A DNA stretch of 64,000 nt, from contig JANXYK010000013.1 in the NCBI GenBank assembly GCA_025350055.1, forward strand, positions 1-64,000. The letters are read 5' to 3'. The stretch is from Gammaproteobacteria bacterium (GTDB lineage: Bacteria > Pseudomonadota > Gammaproteobacteria > Steroidobacterales > Steroidobacteraceae). Shown piece by piece: positions 26,986 to 36,011 of this stretch. The notes under the pieces are model-generated. The model worked only from the letters and a program-made list of their open reading frames with translations, did no database searches and was not told the origin of the DNA. How positions within the stretch are numbered: the first letter of the stretch is position 1; every line of letters starts with the position of its first letter. Both the position numbers and the translations under genes were made by a program.

Positions 26986-27702
26986 CTACTTCCTGCGCCG
27001 CACTGTCACCAGCTTATCCTGCCGCTTAACTTCAAACCGCGGCGTTGCCTCAAGCAGGTCACTGAGTTTCGAATAACCGTAGTTGCGCGAGTCGAAGTCG
27101 GGCCGCTTTTTAGTGAGTATGCTCCCCACCTCTCCCAAGTGCGCCCAGCCGCTGTCGTCGGAGGCGGCGTCCACCGCACCGTCCACCAGCTCCAGGAATT
27201 CCTTGTCGCCGTCGAGCTCCGCCGCAACCTTGGGGCGCGGCGCCTGGCCTTCGACGCGCGTGAACACCTCGGTGTAGATGAAGCGATCGCAGGCCGCCAC
27301 GAAGGGTTGTGGTGTTTTCTTTTCACCGAAACCGTAGACGTGCTTGCCCGATTCCTTCAGGCGCGAGGCCAGTCGCGTGAAGTCGCTGTCGCTCGAGACG
27401 ATGCAAAAGCCATCGACATTGCCCGCGTACAGCGGATCCATCGCATCGATGATCATCGTGCTGTCGGTCGCGTTCTTGCCCTTGGTGTAGGCGAACTGCT
27501 GGATGGGCGTGATGGAATGCTCCAGCAGCACGCCCTTCCACGACCCCAGGTTGGGTGTGGTCCAATCGCCGAAGATGCGGCGCACCGTGGCGCGGCCGAG
27601 CTTGGCCACTTCATCGATCAGGCCTGTGACGATGGCGGGGTTGGCGTTGTCGGCGTCGATGAGAACGGCGAGGGTAGAACTGGACTCGGTGGCAGTAGGC
27701 AT
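26986..27702 (-). CDS. NYN-domain putative ribonuclease with C-terminal OST-HTH/LOTUS domain
   Basis: From the ATG at 27702 the protein has 238 residues. The N-terminal NYN (PIN-like, LabA/DUF88) domain shows acidic residues in VLIDADNANP, DSTMIIDAMDPLY and IVSSDSDFTRLASRL, which together would form a metal-dependent nuclease site. The C-terminal segment, WAHLGEVGSILTKKRPDF and YSKLSDLLEATPRFEVKR, matches the OST-HTH/LOTUS RNA-binding fold. The combination suggests an RNA endonuclease; no target is known. It is divergent from the cyclophilin gene. Confidence 0.88.
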   Translation of the reverse strand: MPTATESSSTLAVLIDADNANPAIVTGLIDEVAKLGRATVRRIFGDWTTPNLGSWKGVLLEHSITPIQQFAYTKGKNATDSTMIIDAMDPLYAGNVDGFCIVSSDSDFTRLASRLKESGKHVYGFGEKKTPQPFVAACDRFIYTEVFTRVEGQAPRPKVAAELDGDKEFLELVDGAVDAASDDSGWAHLGEVGSILTKKRPDFDSRNYGYSKLSDLLEATPRFEVKRQDKLVTVRRRK

Positions 27703-27832
27703 GGGCTGGAGAGTTACTGCTTTCGCACGCCAACATCTAGCGCGCCAAGCTTCGGGCATTGGCCTCCAAACCACCGGTTCGCCACCATTTGCTAGGATTC
27801 ACCGACACTAACGGCCCGTTACAGGAGCGCTC

Positions 27833-28492
27833 ATGCCAACGATTGCGAGAGTTCACCAGTTTGTCGGGGGCCTGACTCATCTTGCTGTAACCATGGTGTT
27901 GGCGCTCGGTGCGGCCACTAGCCGCGCGGCAGAACCCGCTCCTGTCGAGCCAGTACCGCCGATTGCTGCCACAGGCCCAAGAGTCGTACTGCACCTCCAG
28001 ACCGGCGACATCGTGATCGCCCTCGACCCCGAGCACGCACCCATCTCCACCGCCAACTTCCTCCACTACGTCGACCATAAGCGCTACGACAACGCCCGCT
28101 TCTACCGCGCGCTGAAAGTCGACGACGCCGGCCAGTACGGCCTGCTGCAGGGCGGGCTGCGCGGCGGCCGCGTCCAGGAGTTCAAGCCGATTGCGCACGA
28201 GTCGCCAACGGTGACAGGGCTACGTCACGTCGAGGGTGCGGTATCGATGGCGCGCAACGCACCGGGCACTGCCACCTCCGAATTCTTCATCGTGGTGGGC
28301 GACCTGCCCTCGCTCGATGGCGGGCCCGACGACCGGGGATACGCGGTGTTCGGCCATGTGGAATCGGGGATGCCGCTGGTCCATGACATGCTCAGCCTGC
28401 CGCGTTCCCAGGATGTGGGCGATGGTTCCATGAGCGGGCAGATTCTCGCCGAGCCCGTGAAGATCCTGACCGCACGGCGGGTGGCGCCGTAG
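27833..28492 (+). CDS. Periplasmic cyclophilin-type peptidyl-prolyl isomerase
   Basis: The 219-residue product has a signal peptide (through about residue 33) and a cyclophilin domain with VVLHLQTGDIVIALDPEHAP, TANFLHYV, RFYRAL, VSMARNAPGTATSEFFI and YAVFGHVESGM. Some core residues differ from classical cyclophilins (for example SEFFI in place of SQFFI), so isomerase efficiency is uncertain. AGGAG precedes the ATG. It likely assists folding in the periplasm. Confidence 0.9.
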   Translation: MPTIARVHQFVGGLTHLAVTMVLALGAATSRAAEPAPVEPVPPIAATGPRVVLHLQTGDIVIALDPEHAPISTANFLHYVDHKRYDNARFYRALKVDDAGQYGLLQGGLRGGRVQEFKPIAHESPTVTGLRHVEGAVSMARNAPGTATSEFFIVVGDLPSLDGGPDDRGYAVFGHVESGMPLVHDMLSLPRSQDVGDGSMSGQILAEPVKILTARRVAP

Positions 28493-28610
28493 GTCCCGCC
28501 GGTTCCAGGCCACGCATTCGCGTGGACGCCCAACTGCGTCTACGCTAACGTTGCGGCCCTGCGGTGGCCAGAACAACAACAGCACCGTAAACAAAACCAA
28601 GGGGGAATCT

Positions 28611-30230
28611 ATGCCCAGTTACAGACACGTGGTCGCGCTGGTAGGAACCGCGCTCGTTGCAACGTTGGCTGCGGAAAGTGCCGTCGCCGTGGATCACTAT
28701 GCGAAACCATTGGCGCACCCGGTTGGCGCGCCGCAGTCACTCGCGCAGAGAATGTCGGTCGCGGCCCTCGCTGCCACACGCAGCGCCTGGACGCCGCTGA
28801 CCAACCAGCAGAGCTTCATCGATGGCGCGGCGAATCCGATCCTGCTCACCGATGGTTCGGTGCTGGTGCAGGACGCGGGCTTTCCCGACTGGTGGAAACT
28901 GACGCCCGATCAGAGCGGCAGCTACATCAACGGCACCTGGTCGCAGGTCGCCTCCACGCCCGCTTTCTACAGCCCGCTCTATCACTCCACCGCGGTGCTG
29001 CCGGATGGCCGCATGATCATCGAGGGTGGCGAATATCTCTTGAGCCTCGATCAGACGCAGCTGGTGCCGAGCTGGACCGCGCAAGGCGCAATCTACGATC
29101 CGGTCGCGGATAGCTGGACGATGGTGGCGCCGCCAACCTTCTTCCCCTACCTCGGCACCGAGCAGACCATTGGCGATGCGCAGAGCGTCGTACTCGCCGA
29201 TGGCACCTTCATGCAGGCCAACTGCTGCACCAACCAGGCGGCGCTGCTCGATCCGCTCACGCTCACCTGGACTTCGGCGGGCACCGGCAAGTTCGACATC
29301 AATGATGAAGAAGGCTGGACACTGCTGCCGAATCGCAAGGTGCTCGCGGTCGATGCCTACGTCGGCTCTTATGAGCCGGCGGGCACGGGCTCCGAGCTTT
29401 ACAACGCGCGCACCAAGACCTGGAGCAGCGCGGGCAGCACCGTGACGCAACTCTGGGATTCCTCCGCCGACTGTGGCGGCAGTGCCGTGGCAACCTATGA
29501 AGTGGGTCCTGGCGTACTGCGGCCCGATGGCACGGTGTTCTACACCGGCGCCAATGCCTGCGCCGCGGCGCACACGGCAATCTACAACTCGCGCAAAGGT
29601 ACCTGGTCCGCGGGTCCCGATTTTCCGGATGGCCTCGGCATTGCCGATGGCCCGGCCGCGCTCGAGCCCAACGGCAAGGTGCTGATGATGGCCAGCCCCG
29701 GCGTGTTCAGCACGCCCTCAGTATTCCTCGAGTGGGACGGCCGCAACCTGAAAGAGATTGCCGGCCCGCCCAATGCGGCGATCGACTCCTCTTTCTTCGG
29801 CAACATGCTGGTACTGCCGACCGGGCAGATCCTGCTGACGGATATCTCGAACGACATCGAGATCTACACGCCCGCCAGCGGCGAACAGGAATCGGAGAAT
29901 GATCCGAGGATCTATGCGGCGCCTTCGCAGGTACGCCGTGGCAACAGTTATCGCGTGATCGGCCGCGGCTTCAACGGCATGTCGCAGGGCGCCTCCTACG
30001 GCGACGATGCACAGGCCGCCACCAACTTCCCACTGGTGCGCATCACCAACAATCGCACCGGACACGTGTCCTACGCGCGCACGCATGATCACAGCAGCAT
30101 GGCTGTGGCCAGCGAGGAGACGGTGTCGACCACCTTCGATGTGTCAGCTGCGCAGGAGCGCGGCGCCAGCGTGCTTCAGGTGATCGTGAACGGCCACGCT
30201 TCGCAGAAGTTGCCGATCACGGTGCAGTGA
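28611..30230 (+). CDS. Exported kelch-like beta-propeller protein
   Basis: The 539-residue product begins at an ATG with GGGGGA upstream and carries a signal peptide. The mature protein contains repeated propeller blades of the kelch/galactose-oxidase type (TAVLPDGRMIIEGG, LDPLTLTWTSAG, LLPNRKVLAVDAY, PGVLRPDGTVFYTGA, AALEPNGKVLMMA, LVLPTGQILLTD), followed by a C-terminal Ig-like domain of the galactose-oxidase C type (DPRIYAAPSQVRRGNSYRVIG). The copper-radical ligands of galactose oxidase cannot be assigned, so enzymatic activity is not claimed. Confidence 0.82.
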   Translation: MPSYRHVVALVGTALVATLAAESAVAVDHYAKPLAHPVGAPQSLAQRMSVAALAATRSAWTPLTNQQSFIDGAANPILLTDGSVLVQDAGFPDWWKLTPDQSGSYINGTWSQVASTPAFYSPLYHSTAVLPDGRMIIEGGEYLLSLDQTQLVPSWTAQGAIYDPVADSWTMVAPPTFFPYLGTEQTIGDAQSVVLADGTFMQANCCTNQAALLDPLTLTWTSAGTGKFDINDEEGWTLLPNRKVLAVDAYVGSYEPAGTGSELYNARTKTWSSAGSTVTQLWDSSADCGGSAVATYEVGPGVLRPDGTVFYTGANACAAAHTAIYNSRKGTWSAGPDFPDGLGIADGPAALEPNGKVLMMASPGVFSTPSVFLEWDGRNLKEIAGPPNAAIDSSFFGNMLVLPTGQILLTDISNDIEIYTPASGEQESENDPRIYAAPSQVRRGNSYRVIGRGFNGMSQGASYGDDAQAATNFPLVRITNNRTGHVSYARTHDHSSMAVASEETVSTTFDVSAAQERGASVLQVIVNGHASQKLPITVQ

Positions 30231-30250
30231 TCGCGACGCGGTGATTGAAG

Positions 30251-30282
30251 CGGGCGCGCGGGCCAGAAGACTCGCGCGCCCG
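30251..30282 (+). terminator. Strong GC hairpin after the kelch-like gene
   Basis: CGGGCGCGCG (30251-30260) pairs perfectly with CGCGCGCCCG (30273-30282) across a 12-base loop, 21 bases after the stop. It is followed by TTGACTGCGTTG, a poor T-run, so it may end or only slow transcription before the next gene. Confidence 0.4.
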
Positions 30283-30334
30283 TTGACTGCGTTGTACTCT
30301 GCATGCCCGATCAGGCAGATCCAGGAGTACACGC

Positions 30335-32269
30335 GTGAAGACAATCCTCCCGGCCCTGCTCTCGTGCCTGCTCGCCACCACGGTGAGTGCGGCCGTATCG
30401 CCTGATACGCAGTGGAGCGCCTACGGCGGCGACGCCGGCGGCACGCGCTACTCGCCACTCACGCAGATCACGCCGGCGAATGTCGACAAGCTCCAGGTCG
30501 CCTGGACCTTCCGCACCGGTGAGCTCGGCCAAGGCGTCAAGGACTGGAGTCGCTCGGCCTTCGAGGCCACGCCAATTCTCTATGACGGCACGCTGTACCT
30601 GACCACCAGCAGCACGGATGTGGTCGCGGTGTATGCCGTGACCGGCAAACTTCGCTGGCATCACGACAGCGCCAGCCGCAAGGACCTGCACTACTCCGAT
30701 GGCGTGTCGCGCGGTGTATCGCTGTGGGTGGATGAGGCCAGCGCACGCAACGCCGTGTGCCATGCGCGCATCTACGCGCCGACTCTCGATGGGCGCTTGC
30801 TGGCGCTCGACGCCGCCACCGGCAAGGCCTGCACGGATTTCGGCGAGCAGGGCGCGGTGAACCTGCTGAAGGACATCCGCTCGCAGTATGAAACGGGTGA
30901 CGAGTGGCGCGACTATCTCGTGACTTCACCGCCCGCGATTCTCGATGGCAAGGTGATCGTGGGTTCCTCCATCGGCGACAACCGCGCGGTGCTGGAGGAA
31001 CTCGGCACCGTGCGTGCTTTCGATGCGCGCAGCGGCAAACTGGTGTGGAGCTGGGACCCGATTCCGCGCGACCCCTCCAACCCCGCATATAGGGAGTGGA
31101 GTGCGGAGAGCCTGAAGACTGCAAGTGCCGCCAACGCCTGGGCGCCATTGTCGGTGGATGCCGTACGCCACCTGGTGTTCGTGCCCACGGGCTCGGCGAG
31201 TCCCGATTTTTTCGGCGGCGAGCGGCCGGGCGACAATCGTTGGGCGAATGCCGTGGTGGCACTCGATGGCAACACCGGCGCGCTCAAGTGGGGCCAGCAG
31301 CTGGTGCATCACGACCTCTGGGACTACGACGTCGCTTCGCAACCGACGCTCGCCGTGCTGATGCACGACGGTCGACAGGTGCCGGCCGTGATCCAGGCGA
31401 CCAAGACCGGATTCCTTTATACCTTCGATCGCGACAGCGGCGCAGCGCTGTTCCCGATCGTCGAAAGGCCGGTACCGCAGGATGCGGTGGCTGGCGAACA
31501 TCCCTCGCCCACGCAACCCTTTCCAGTGGCGCCGCCGGCGCTGACGCGCCAGTCGAAGATCACTGCGGATGATGCCTGGGGCATCGCCTGGTTCGACACG
31601 CGCAGTTGCCGCAAGCGCATCGAGAGCAATCGGTCCGAGGGCATGTTCCAGCCACCCTCGCTCAAGGATTCGCTGATGCAGCCGGGCAATGCAGGCGGCT
31701 CCAACTGGGGTGGCATTGCCTTCGATCCGCAGCGGCAGATCGCGGTGGCCAATACGATGACGCTGCCGTTCCTGGTAGCGCTCGTTCCGCGTGCGCAGCT
31801 TAAAGAACAGAAGGAATCAGCGGCGTACAAGGATTTTGAGTTCGCGCGCCAGACTGGTACGCCCTATGCGATGCGTCGCACTGCCTTCAAGTCCTCGCTC
31901 GGCATTCCCTGCGTGAAGCCGCCATGGGGTCAGCTTACTGCGGTCGACATGCAGCACGGCACCATCAAGTGGCAGGTGCCACTGGGCGACACGCCCTACA
32001 TTCATATGAACCTGGGCATGCCGGGCCTCGGTGGCCCCATCGTCTCGGCGAGCGGGCTCATCTTCATAGCCGCGAGTCTCGATGACCGGCTGCGTGCCTA
32101 CTCGACCGACAGCGGCAAGTTGCTGTGGGAAGTAAAACTGCCGGCGGGCGGCCAGGCCACGCCGATGACTTACGCCATCAACGGCAGGCAATACTTGGTG
32201 ATTGCGGCGGGTGGATACAAAGGTGACAGTACGCGTGGCGACTATGTGCTCGCCTACGCGTTAAAGTGA
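30335..32269 (+). CDS. Exported PQQ-type quinoprotein dehydrogenase
   Basis: This 644-residue protein has a signal peptide and an eight-bladed propeller of the quinoprotein glucose/alcohol dehydrogenase family: WSAYGGDAGGTRYSPLTQI, VAWTFRTGE, the tryptophan-docking blades (GTVRAFDARSGKLVWSWD, NAVVALDGNTGALKWG, YSTDSGKLLWEVKLPAGGQA) and VHHDLWDYDVASQPTL, the stretch seen in membrane-type glucose dehydrogenases. It lacks the five-helix membrane anchor of Gcd and has no CxxCH. The start is GTG with AGGAG upstream. No pqq biosynthesis genes lie in this window. Substrate unknown. Confidence 0.9.
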   Translation: MKTILPALLSCLLATTVSAAVSPDTQWSAYGGDAGGTRYSPLTQITPANVDKLQVAWTFRTGELGQGVKDWSRSAFEATPILYDGTLYLTTSSTDVVAVYAVTGKLRWHHDSASRKDLHYSDGVSRGVSLWVDEASARNAVCHARIYAPTLDGRLLALDAATGKACTDFGEQGAVNLLKDIRSQYETGDEWRDYLVTSPPAILDGKVIVGSSIGDNRAVLEELGTVRAFDARSGKLVWSWDPIPRDPSNPAYREWSAESLKTASAANAWAPLSVDAVRHLVFVPTGSASPDFFGGERPGDNRWANAVVALDGNTGALKWGQQLVHHDLWDYDVASQPTLAVLMHDGRQVPAVIQATKTGFLYTFDRDSGAALFPIVERPVPQDAVAGEHPSPTQPFPVAPPALTRQSKITADDAWGIAWFDTRSCRKRIESNRSEGMFQPPSLKDSLMQPGNAGGSNWGGIAFDPQRQIAVANTMTLPFLVALVPRAQLKEQKESAAYKDFEFARQTGTPYAMRRTAFKSSLGIPCVKPPWGQLTAVDMQHGTIKWQVPLGDTPYIHMNLGMPGLGGPIVSASGLIFIAASLDDRLRAYSTDSGKLLWEVKLPAGGQATPMTYAINGRQYLVIAAGGYKGDSTRGDYVLAYALK

Positions 32270-32301
32270 GAGCCGGGGTCAGGCGCCTGGGAGGGAATGC
32301 C

Positions 32302-33516
32302 ATGTCAGTGAACCGGCGGTTGCTGGCTTTATTCGTGTCTGTGGGGTTGGCCAGTATTGCCAGCGGCGCCAGCAACGAGTTGCTGCCGCCCGGCAAATCG
32401 CTTTCCAAAGACCTGAAGTTGCCGAGCAACGCCATCATCGCGGTGTATCTGCCCGCGGCGAAGCGCGAGTTCAGATTGTCGACCTCGGTCGGTGGGTTGT
32501 GGGGCATGTCCGGTCATTCTTTCGAGGCCAACATTAAGGGCGTACTGCAAGGATATTTTGCGCCCGGTTTCGTCATCGACGCGGGCGCTGATACCCCCTT
32601 CGGCCTGCTGCTGGCGATCCACCCGGAACTGAAAGCCGAGAGCGGCAAGTTCCGCACCACGCTCAGCTATCGCGTGATCGATCCCGCGGGCAAGGTGCTG
32701 CTGACCGATCAGCAGGTGGATCTCGCGCCGATGCGGCAGCTCAATATCAACGACCTGTCCAAGTCGTGGCAACGTGCGGCGCGCCTGGTGATGTACGACG
32801 TATTGACCCGACTGCAGCCTGACGCCGGGAAATATCCCGCTGTCGGCCTGTTGAAGAACCTCAAGCCCATTCAATATGTGGATCACGACAAGGATACGGC
32901 CAGTGGTACCGGTTTCTATATCAACGCCGCGGGCCAGGTGTTGACGGCGGCGCACGTGCTCGACGACTGCGCGCTTGTCGAGGTGCAGCGCGATGAGCAG
33001 ATTCTGGCCGCGACGCCAGTGGCGCAGAGCCACCTGGTGGATCTGGCGGTACTCGATACGGCGACGCCCGCGCCGCATTTTCTCCCGCTACGCAAGGGCT
33101 ATGAAATCACGCTGGGTGAAGCGGTCACCAATGTCGGGTTTCCGCTGCAGAAAATTCTGGCTGCCACGCCGAACCTGACGCGCGGCAATGTCAGTTCGCG
33201 CGGCGCGCTGGCCGGTTCGGTCGGCCAGTTCCAGTTTTCGGCGCCGATCCAGCCCGGCTCCAGCGGTGGACCGGTGGTTTCTGACGGCGGCGAGTTGCTG
33301 GGCATTACCGTCAGCACGCTGGCCACCAACAAGTTCATCCCCGCTGGAGCCTTGCCGCAGAACGTGAACTTCGCGCTCGACGCGCGCTACGCGGCGATGT
33401 TCCTGCAGCGTAACAACATTGCCTTTACCGAGGTCGAGCCCAATGCGCAGGGCAACATCCACATCGCCAACGATGCGGCGCTGGGTTCGGTGGTTGGCAT
33501 TTCATGTTTTCAATAG
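32302..33516 (+). CDS. Exported trypsin-like serine peptidase with an extra N-terminal domain
   Basis: The 404-residue protein has a signal peptide (to about residue 23), an N-terminal domain of about 165 residues that I do not recognise, and a trypsin/DegP-like peptidase domain with a complete triad: His218 in TAAHVLDDC, Asp247 in HLVDLAVLDT and Ser321 in GSSGGPVV. No PDZ domain follows, so it is not a typical DegP. GAGGGAA precedes the ATG at 32302. The next gene starts ten bases downstream and is probably its partner. Confidence 0.88.
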   Translation: MSVNRRLLALFVSVGLASIASGASNELLPPGKSLSKDLKLPSNAIIAVYLPAAKREFRLSTSVGGLWGMSGHSFEANIKGVLQGYFAPGFVIDAGADTPFGLLLAIHPELKAESGKFRTTLSYRVIDPAGKVLLTDQQVDLAPMRQLNINDLSKSWQRAARLVMYDVLTRLQPDAGKYPAVGLLKNLKPIQYVDHDKDTASGTGFYINAAGQVLTAAHVLDDCALVEVQRDEQILAATPVAQSHLVDLAVLDTATPAPHFLPLRKGYEITLGEAVTNVGFPLQKILAATPNLTRGNVSSRGALAGSVGQFQFSAPIQPGSSGGPVVSDGGELLGITVSTLATNKFIPAGALPQNVNFALDARYAAMFLQRNNIAFTEVEPNAQGNIHIANDAALGSVVGISCFQ

Positions 33517-33526
33517 GGAGTCAGCA

Positions 33527-34096
33527 ATGAAGAGCTTCCTTGCCTGCGGGCTGTTGCTGTGTGCGCTCGCGGTTTCGGCGGAGCAGGTCGAAGTGCCAGC
33601 TACGGCACTGCCAGCTATCCAGTACCGGGGCGACGTCGCCGGCGACGAACTCTACACGCTGATCAAGGCCGATGCGCACTTTGCAAAACTGGGCAAGGAG
33701 ATCTTCGGCTGCCCAATCGTGTTGCACGTCTGGCACACCTTCGAGTTGACTGGCGGCGGCAAAGCTTCGACCCTGGCCTCGGCAATCTTTGCCGGCGGCA
33801 CACTCGGGCTTTTGCCGGTGGTGACCAACGGCGATTCGTCGATCTACTATGAGATTGAGGTCAACGGCACGCCGCTCGCGATCTACAGCTACAAGAAGAA
33901 TTTCACGCGCTCGCAGAACATCTATACCAACGACACCACTTATGGCATGGGCAAGGAAGGCCTGGAGTGGGCCAAGGGCACAGTGAGTCAGTTCCTGGCT
34001 GATTCTGCCAAGGATGAGCGGCTTGCTGCGCTGATCAAGGAATATGAGTTTTACTTCAGCACACCCGCTGCTGCGGCTGATGCGGTTAAGCACTAG
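33527..34096 (+). CDS. Small exported protein, probable partner of the upstream peptidase
   Basis: The 189-residue product has a signal peptide (MKSFLACGLLLCALAVSAEQ) and a mature part with one hydrophobic Gly-rich segment (STLASAIFAGGTLGLLPVV) that may be a membrane hairpin. The rest is rich in Tyr, Thr and Asn. AGGGAG precedes the ATG, and the gene follows the peptidase at ten bases, so they form a two-gene unit. Family not recognised; inhibitor, substrate or membrane anchor of the peptidase are guesses. Confidence 0.75.
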   Translation: MKSFLACGLLLCALAVSAEQVEVPATALPAIQYRGDVAGDELYTLIKADAHFAKLGKEIFGCPIVLHVWHTFELTGGGKASTLASAIFAGGTLGLLPVVTNGDSSIYYEIEVNGTPLAIYSYKKNFTRSQNIYTNDTTYGMGKEGLEWAKGTVSQFLADSAKDERLAALIKEYEFYFSTPAAAADAVKH

Positions 34097-34109
34097 TCGC
34101 GACGATCGT

Positions 34110-35957
34110 TCAGTTCACGACGACCTGGAAGCGCACCCGGAAGCTCGGCTGCCCCGCCGCAGTCGCGCCGGCCATCGTGCCGGTAGGTGCAATGCGAATG
34201 CCCGTGACGCGTGAATCCACACCGTTGGCATTCGCGACCGGCGTGTAGGTGAAGGGCGCACCGCCACCCACCTGACTCGAGTACGTAACGTTCGCGGCAA
34301 CTAAGCTCATGCCGCTCGCGGGCGCACCATCGAAGAACTGCACCGGCGTACCACCGACCACCATCGCGGTGTTGACCGGAATCACATCAGTGATCACGAG
34401 CGAATTTGCATCCACCGGCGCAGTACCGGTGTTCGCCACCGTGATGTCGTAGGCCGAGGTGCCGCCGGGAATGCGTTTCGGATTCACGGCGTTGTTAAAG
34501 GGATCGGCCGTGGCGGTTGTGGTCTTGGTCACCAGCAACGCCACGGTGGGTGGCTTCGGTGTGTTGTTGATCGTGCAGCGGATGTCATCGCCATTGCGCG
34601 GCGTGACCGAGCCGCCGACAGTGGTCGGCAAGGTGGTGGCTGAGCCCGCCATGTTGTTGGTGCAGGCGATCGTCGCGCTGTAGTAACCCAGCACCGTGGT
34701 GCCGGCGCCGCTCTCGCTCAGCGTATAGGCCACGGTCGGCGGCACCACCGTGGTCGCGGTGCTGCTCACGGTCAGCGTGCTGCCACTGCCCGCGGTGGTG
34801 GCGGTGGCATCCACGGTTGCGCCATGCGCGATGGTCAGCGTGAATTGATCGCCGGCGAACACGCGCGTCGCGGCGAGCGCCTTCGTAAGCGTGATGCGTG
34901 GCTGCGCGATGTTGGTGAACACGCAAGTGATGCCATCGCCATAGGCGAGCGTGGCAAAGTTGTAGGAGCTCACTGCGGCCGCGGTGGGCAACGCGGTCGC
35001 CGAGCCCGCATTCACATTGCTGCAGGTGAGGCTGGGCACATATTTAGTGAGTGCGCTGGCGCTGCCGGTGGCCATCACTTCATTCACGGTGACGGGATAC
35101 CCCGAAGCCACGGTGGCCACTGCGGGAGTGAAGCCGCTGGTGCCCGCGCCACTCGTCGTGGCGGTAGCGAGCGACGCGGAGTTCTGCGTGGCCACCACGG
35201 AATACTGGAACTGGTCGGTCGGGTCGATGCGCGTGCCGGTCAACGTCTTGTTCACCGACACCCAGGCATAACGCACTGCGATCATCACACCTTGCAATCC
35301 GCCGGCCACGAGTTTCGTGGTCACGGTGGTGGGCGTCGAGCTGCCGAAGATATATCCGCCCACCGTGCCGGCAACACCGGTCTCGGTGACGGTGAGTCCA
35401 CCGCCCGAGGTTGCTACAGTCGGATAGGTGGCGCCCGAGATCGGCGGAATCTGATCGAGCGTGATCCAGGCGCTGCCGTTGGTCGTGAAGGCCAGCGACT
35501 CGCCGCCGTTGGACGATTCTCCATCGGCGACCACGATCGCGTAGGCAGCATTGGTGCTGAGGCCCGATGGCGGCGTCACCAAGATGTTGCTCAAGGTCAC
35601 CGTGACCGTGCCGGCTGCAGAGGTGTAGAGCACCGGGCTGCCCGGAATGCCGATGAAGGCCGAATTGCCCACGGCCGAGCCACTCCAGGAGGGCGAGGCG
35701 ATGGCGTTCATCGCCGCCGTCGACTTGAGCGTGAACTGCAGGCTGGCGCCGTCGGCCAGCGTGAAGCTGAAATTCTGGCCAGCGGCCGAGCGCGCGGTCG
35801 CGTCGTTGTAATTGCCAAGGTTGAGCCAGCAGTAGCTGCGCCAGTCGGCGGGAGCACTACCGGCGGAAGTCGCTGGCGCGCAGGTGTCGGCCCGGCTGGT
35901 AGCGATAAGGCCGAACAGCAGGCAGGGCATAAGCCATAGCAGGCGTGCATTGTTCAT
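34110..35957 (-). CDS. CshA-like surface protein with DUF11-type C-terminal repeat
   Basis: The 615-residue product has a signal peptide (MNNARLLWLMPCLLFGLIAT) followed by a region like the CshA non-repetitive domain 2: WRSYCWLNLGNYNDATARSAAG, NFSFTLADGASLQFTLK and SNILVTPPSGLSTNAAYAIVVADGES. Two prealbumin-like repeats with paired Cys follow (CSNVNAGSATALP and CTNNMAGSATTLP). The last 140 residues form a DUF11-like domain (YDITVANTGTAPVDANSLVITD). It resembles a cell-surface adhesin; no anchor motif is visible. It is divergent from gmk. Confidence 0.83.
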   Translation of the reverse strand: MNNARLLWLMPCLLFGLIATSRADTCAPATSAGSAPADWRSYCWLNLGNYNDATARSAAGQNFSFTLADGASLQFTLKSTAAMNAIASPSWSGSAVGNSAFIGIPGSPVLYTSAAGTVTVTLSNILVTPPSGLSTNAAYAIVVADGESSNGGESLAFTTNGSAWITLDQIPPISGATYPTVATSGGGLTVTETGVAGTVGGYIFGSSTPTTVTTKLVAGGLQGVMIAVRYAWVSVNKTLTGTRIDPTDQFQYSVVATQNSASLATATTSGAGTSGFTPAVATVASGYPVTVNEVMATGSASALTKYVPSLTCSNVNAGSATALPTAAAVSSYNFATLAYGDGITCVFTNIAQPRITLTKALAATRVFAGDQFTLTIAHGATVDATATTAGSGSTLTVSSTATTVVPPTVAYTLSESGAGTTVLGYYSATIACTNNMAGSATTLPTTVGGSVTPRNGDDIRCTINNTPKPPTVALLVTKTTTATADPFNNAVNPKRIPGGTSAYDITVANTGTAPVDANSLVITDVIPVNTAMVVGGTPVQFFDGAPASGMSLVAANVTYSSQVGGGAPFTYTPVANANGVDSRVTGIRIAPTGTMAGATAAGQPSFRVRFQVVVN

Positions 35958-36011
35958 GGCGCGGATTGTATGCGATGGCGGGCCACGCGCGATCGGGCCA
36001 GAATAGCGTTC

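Noticed and set aside
19828-36011. Genomic island with integrase or attachment sites
   Set aside because: No integrase, transposase, tRNA or flanking direct repeat was found, so a single mobile element is not claimed.
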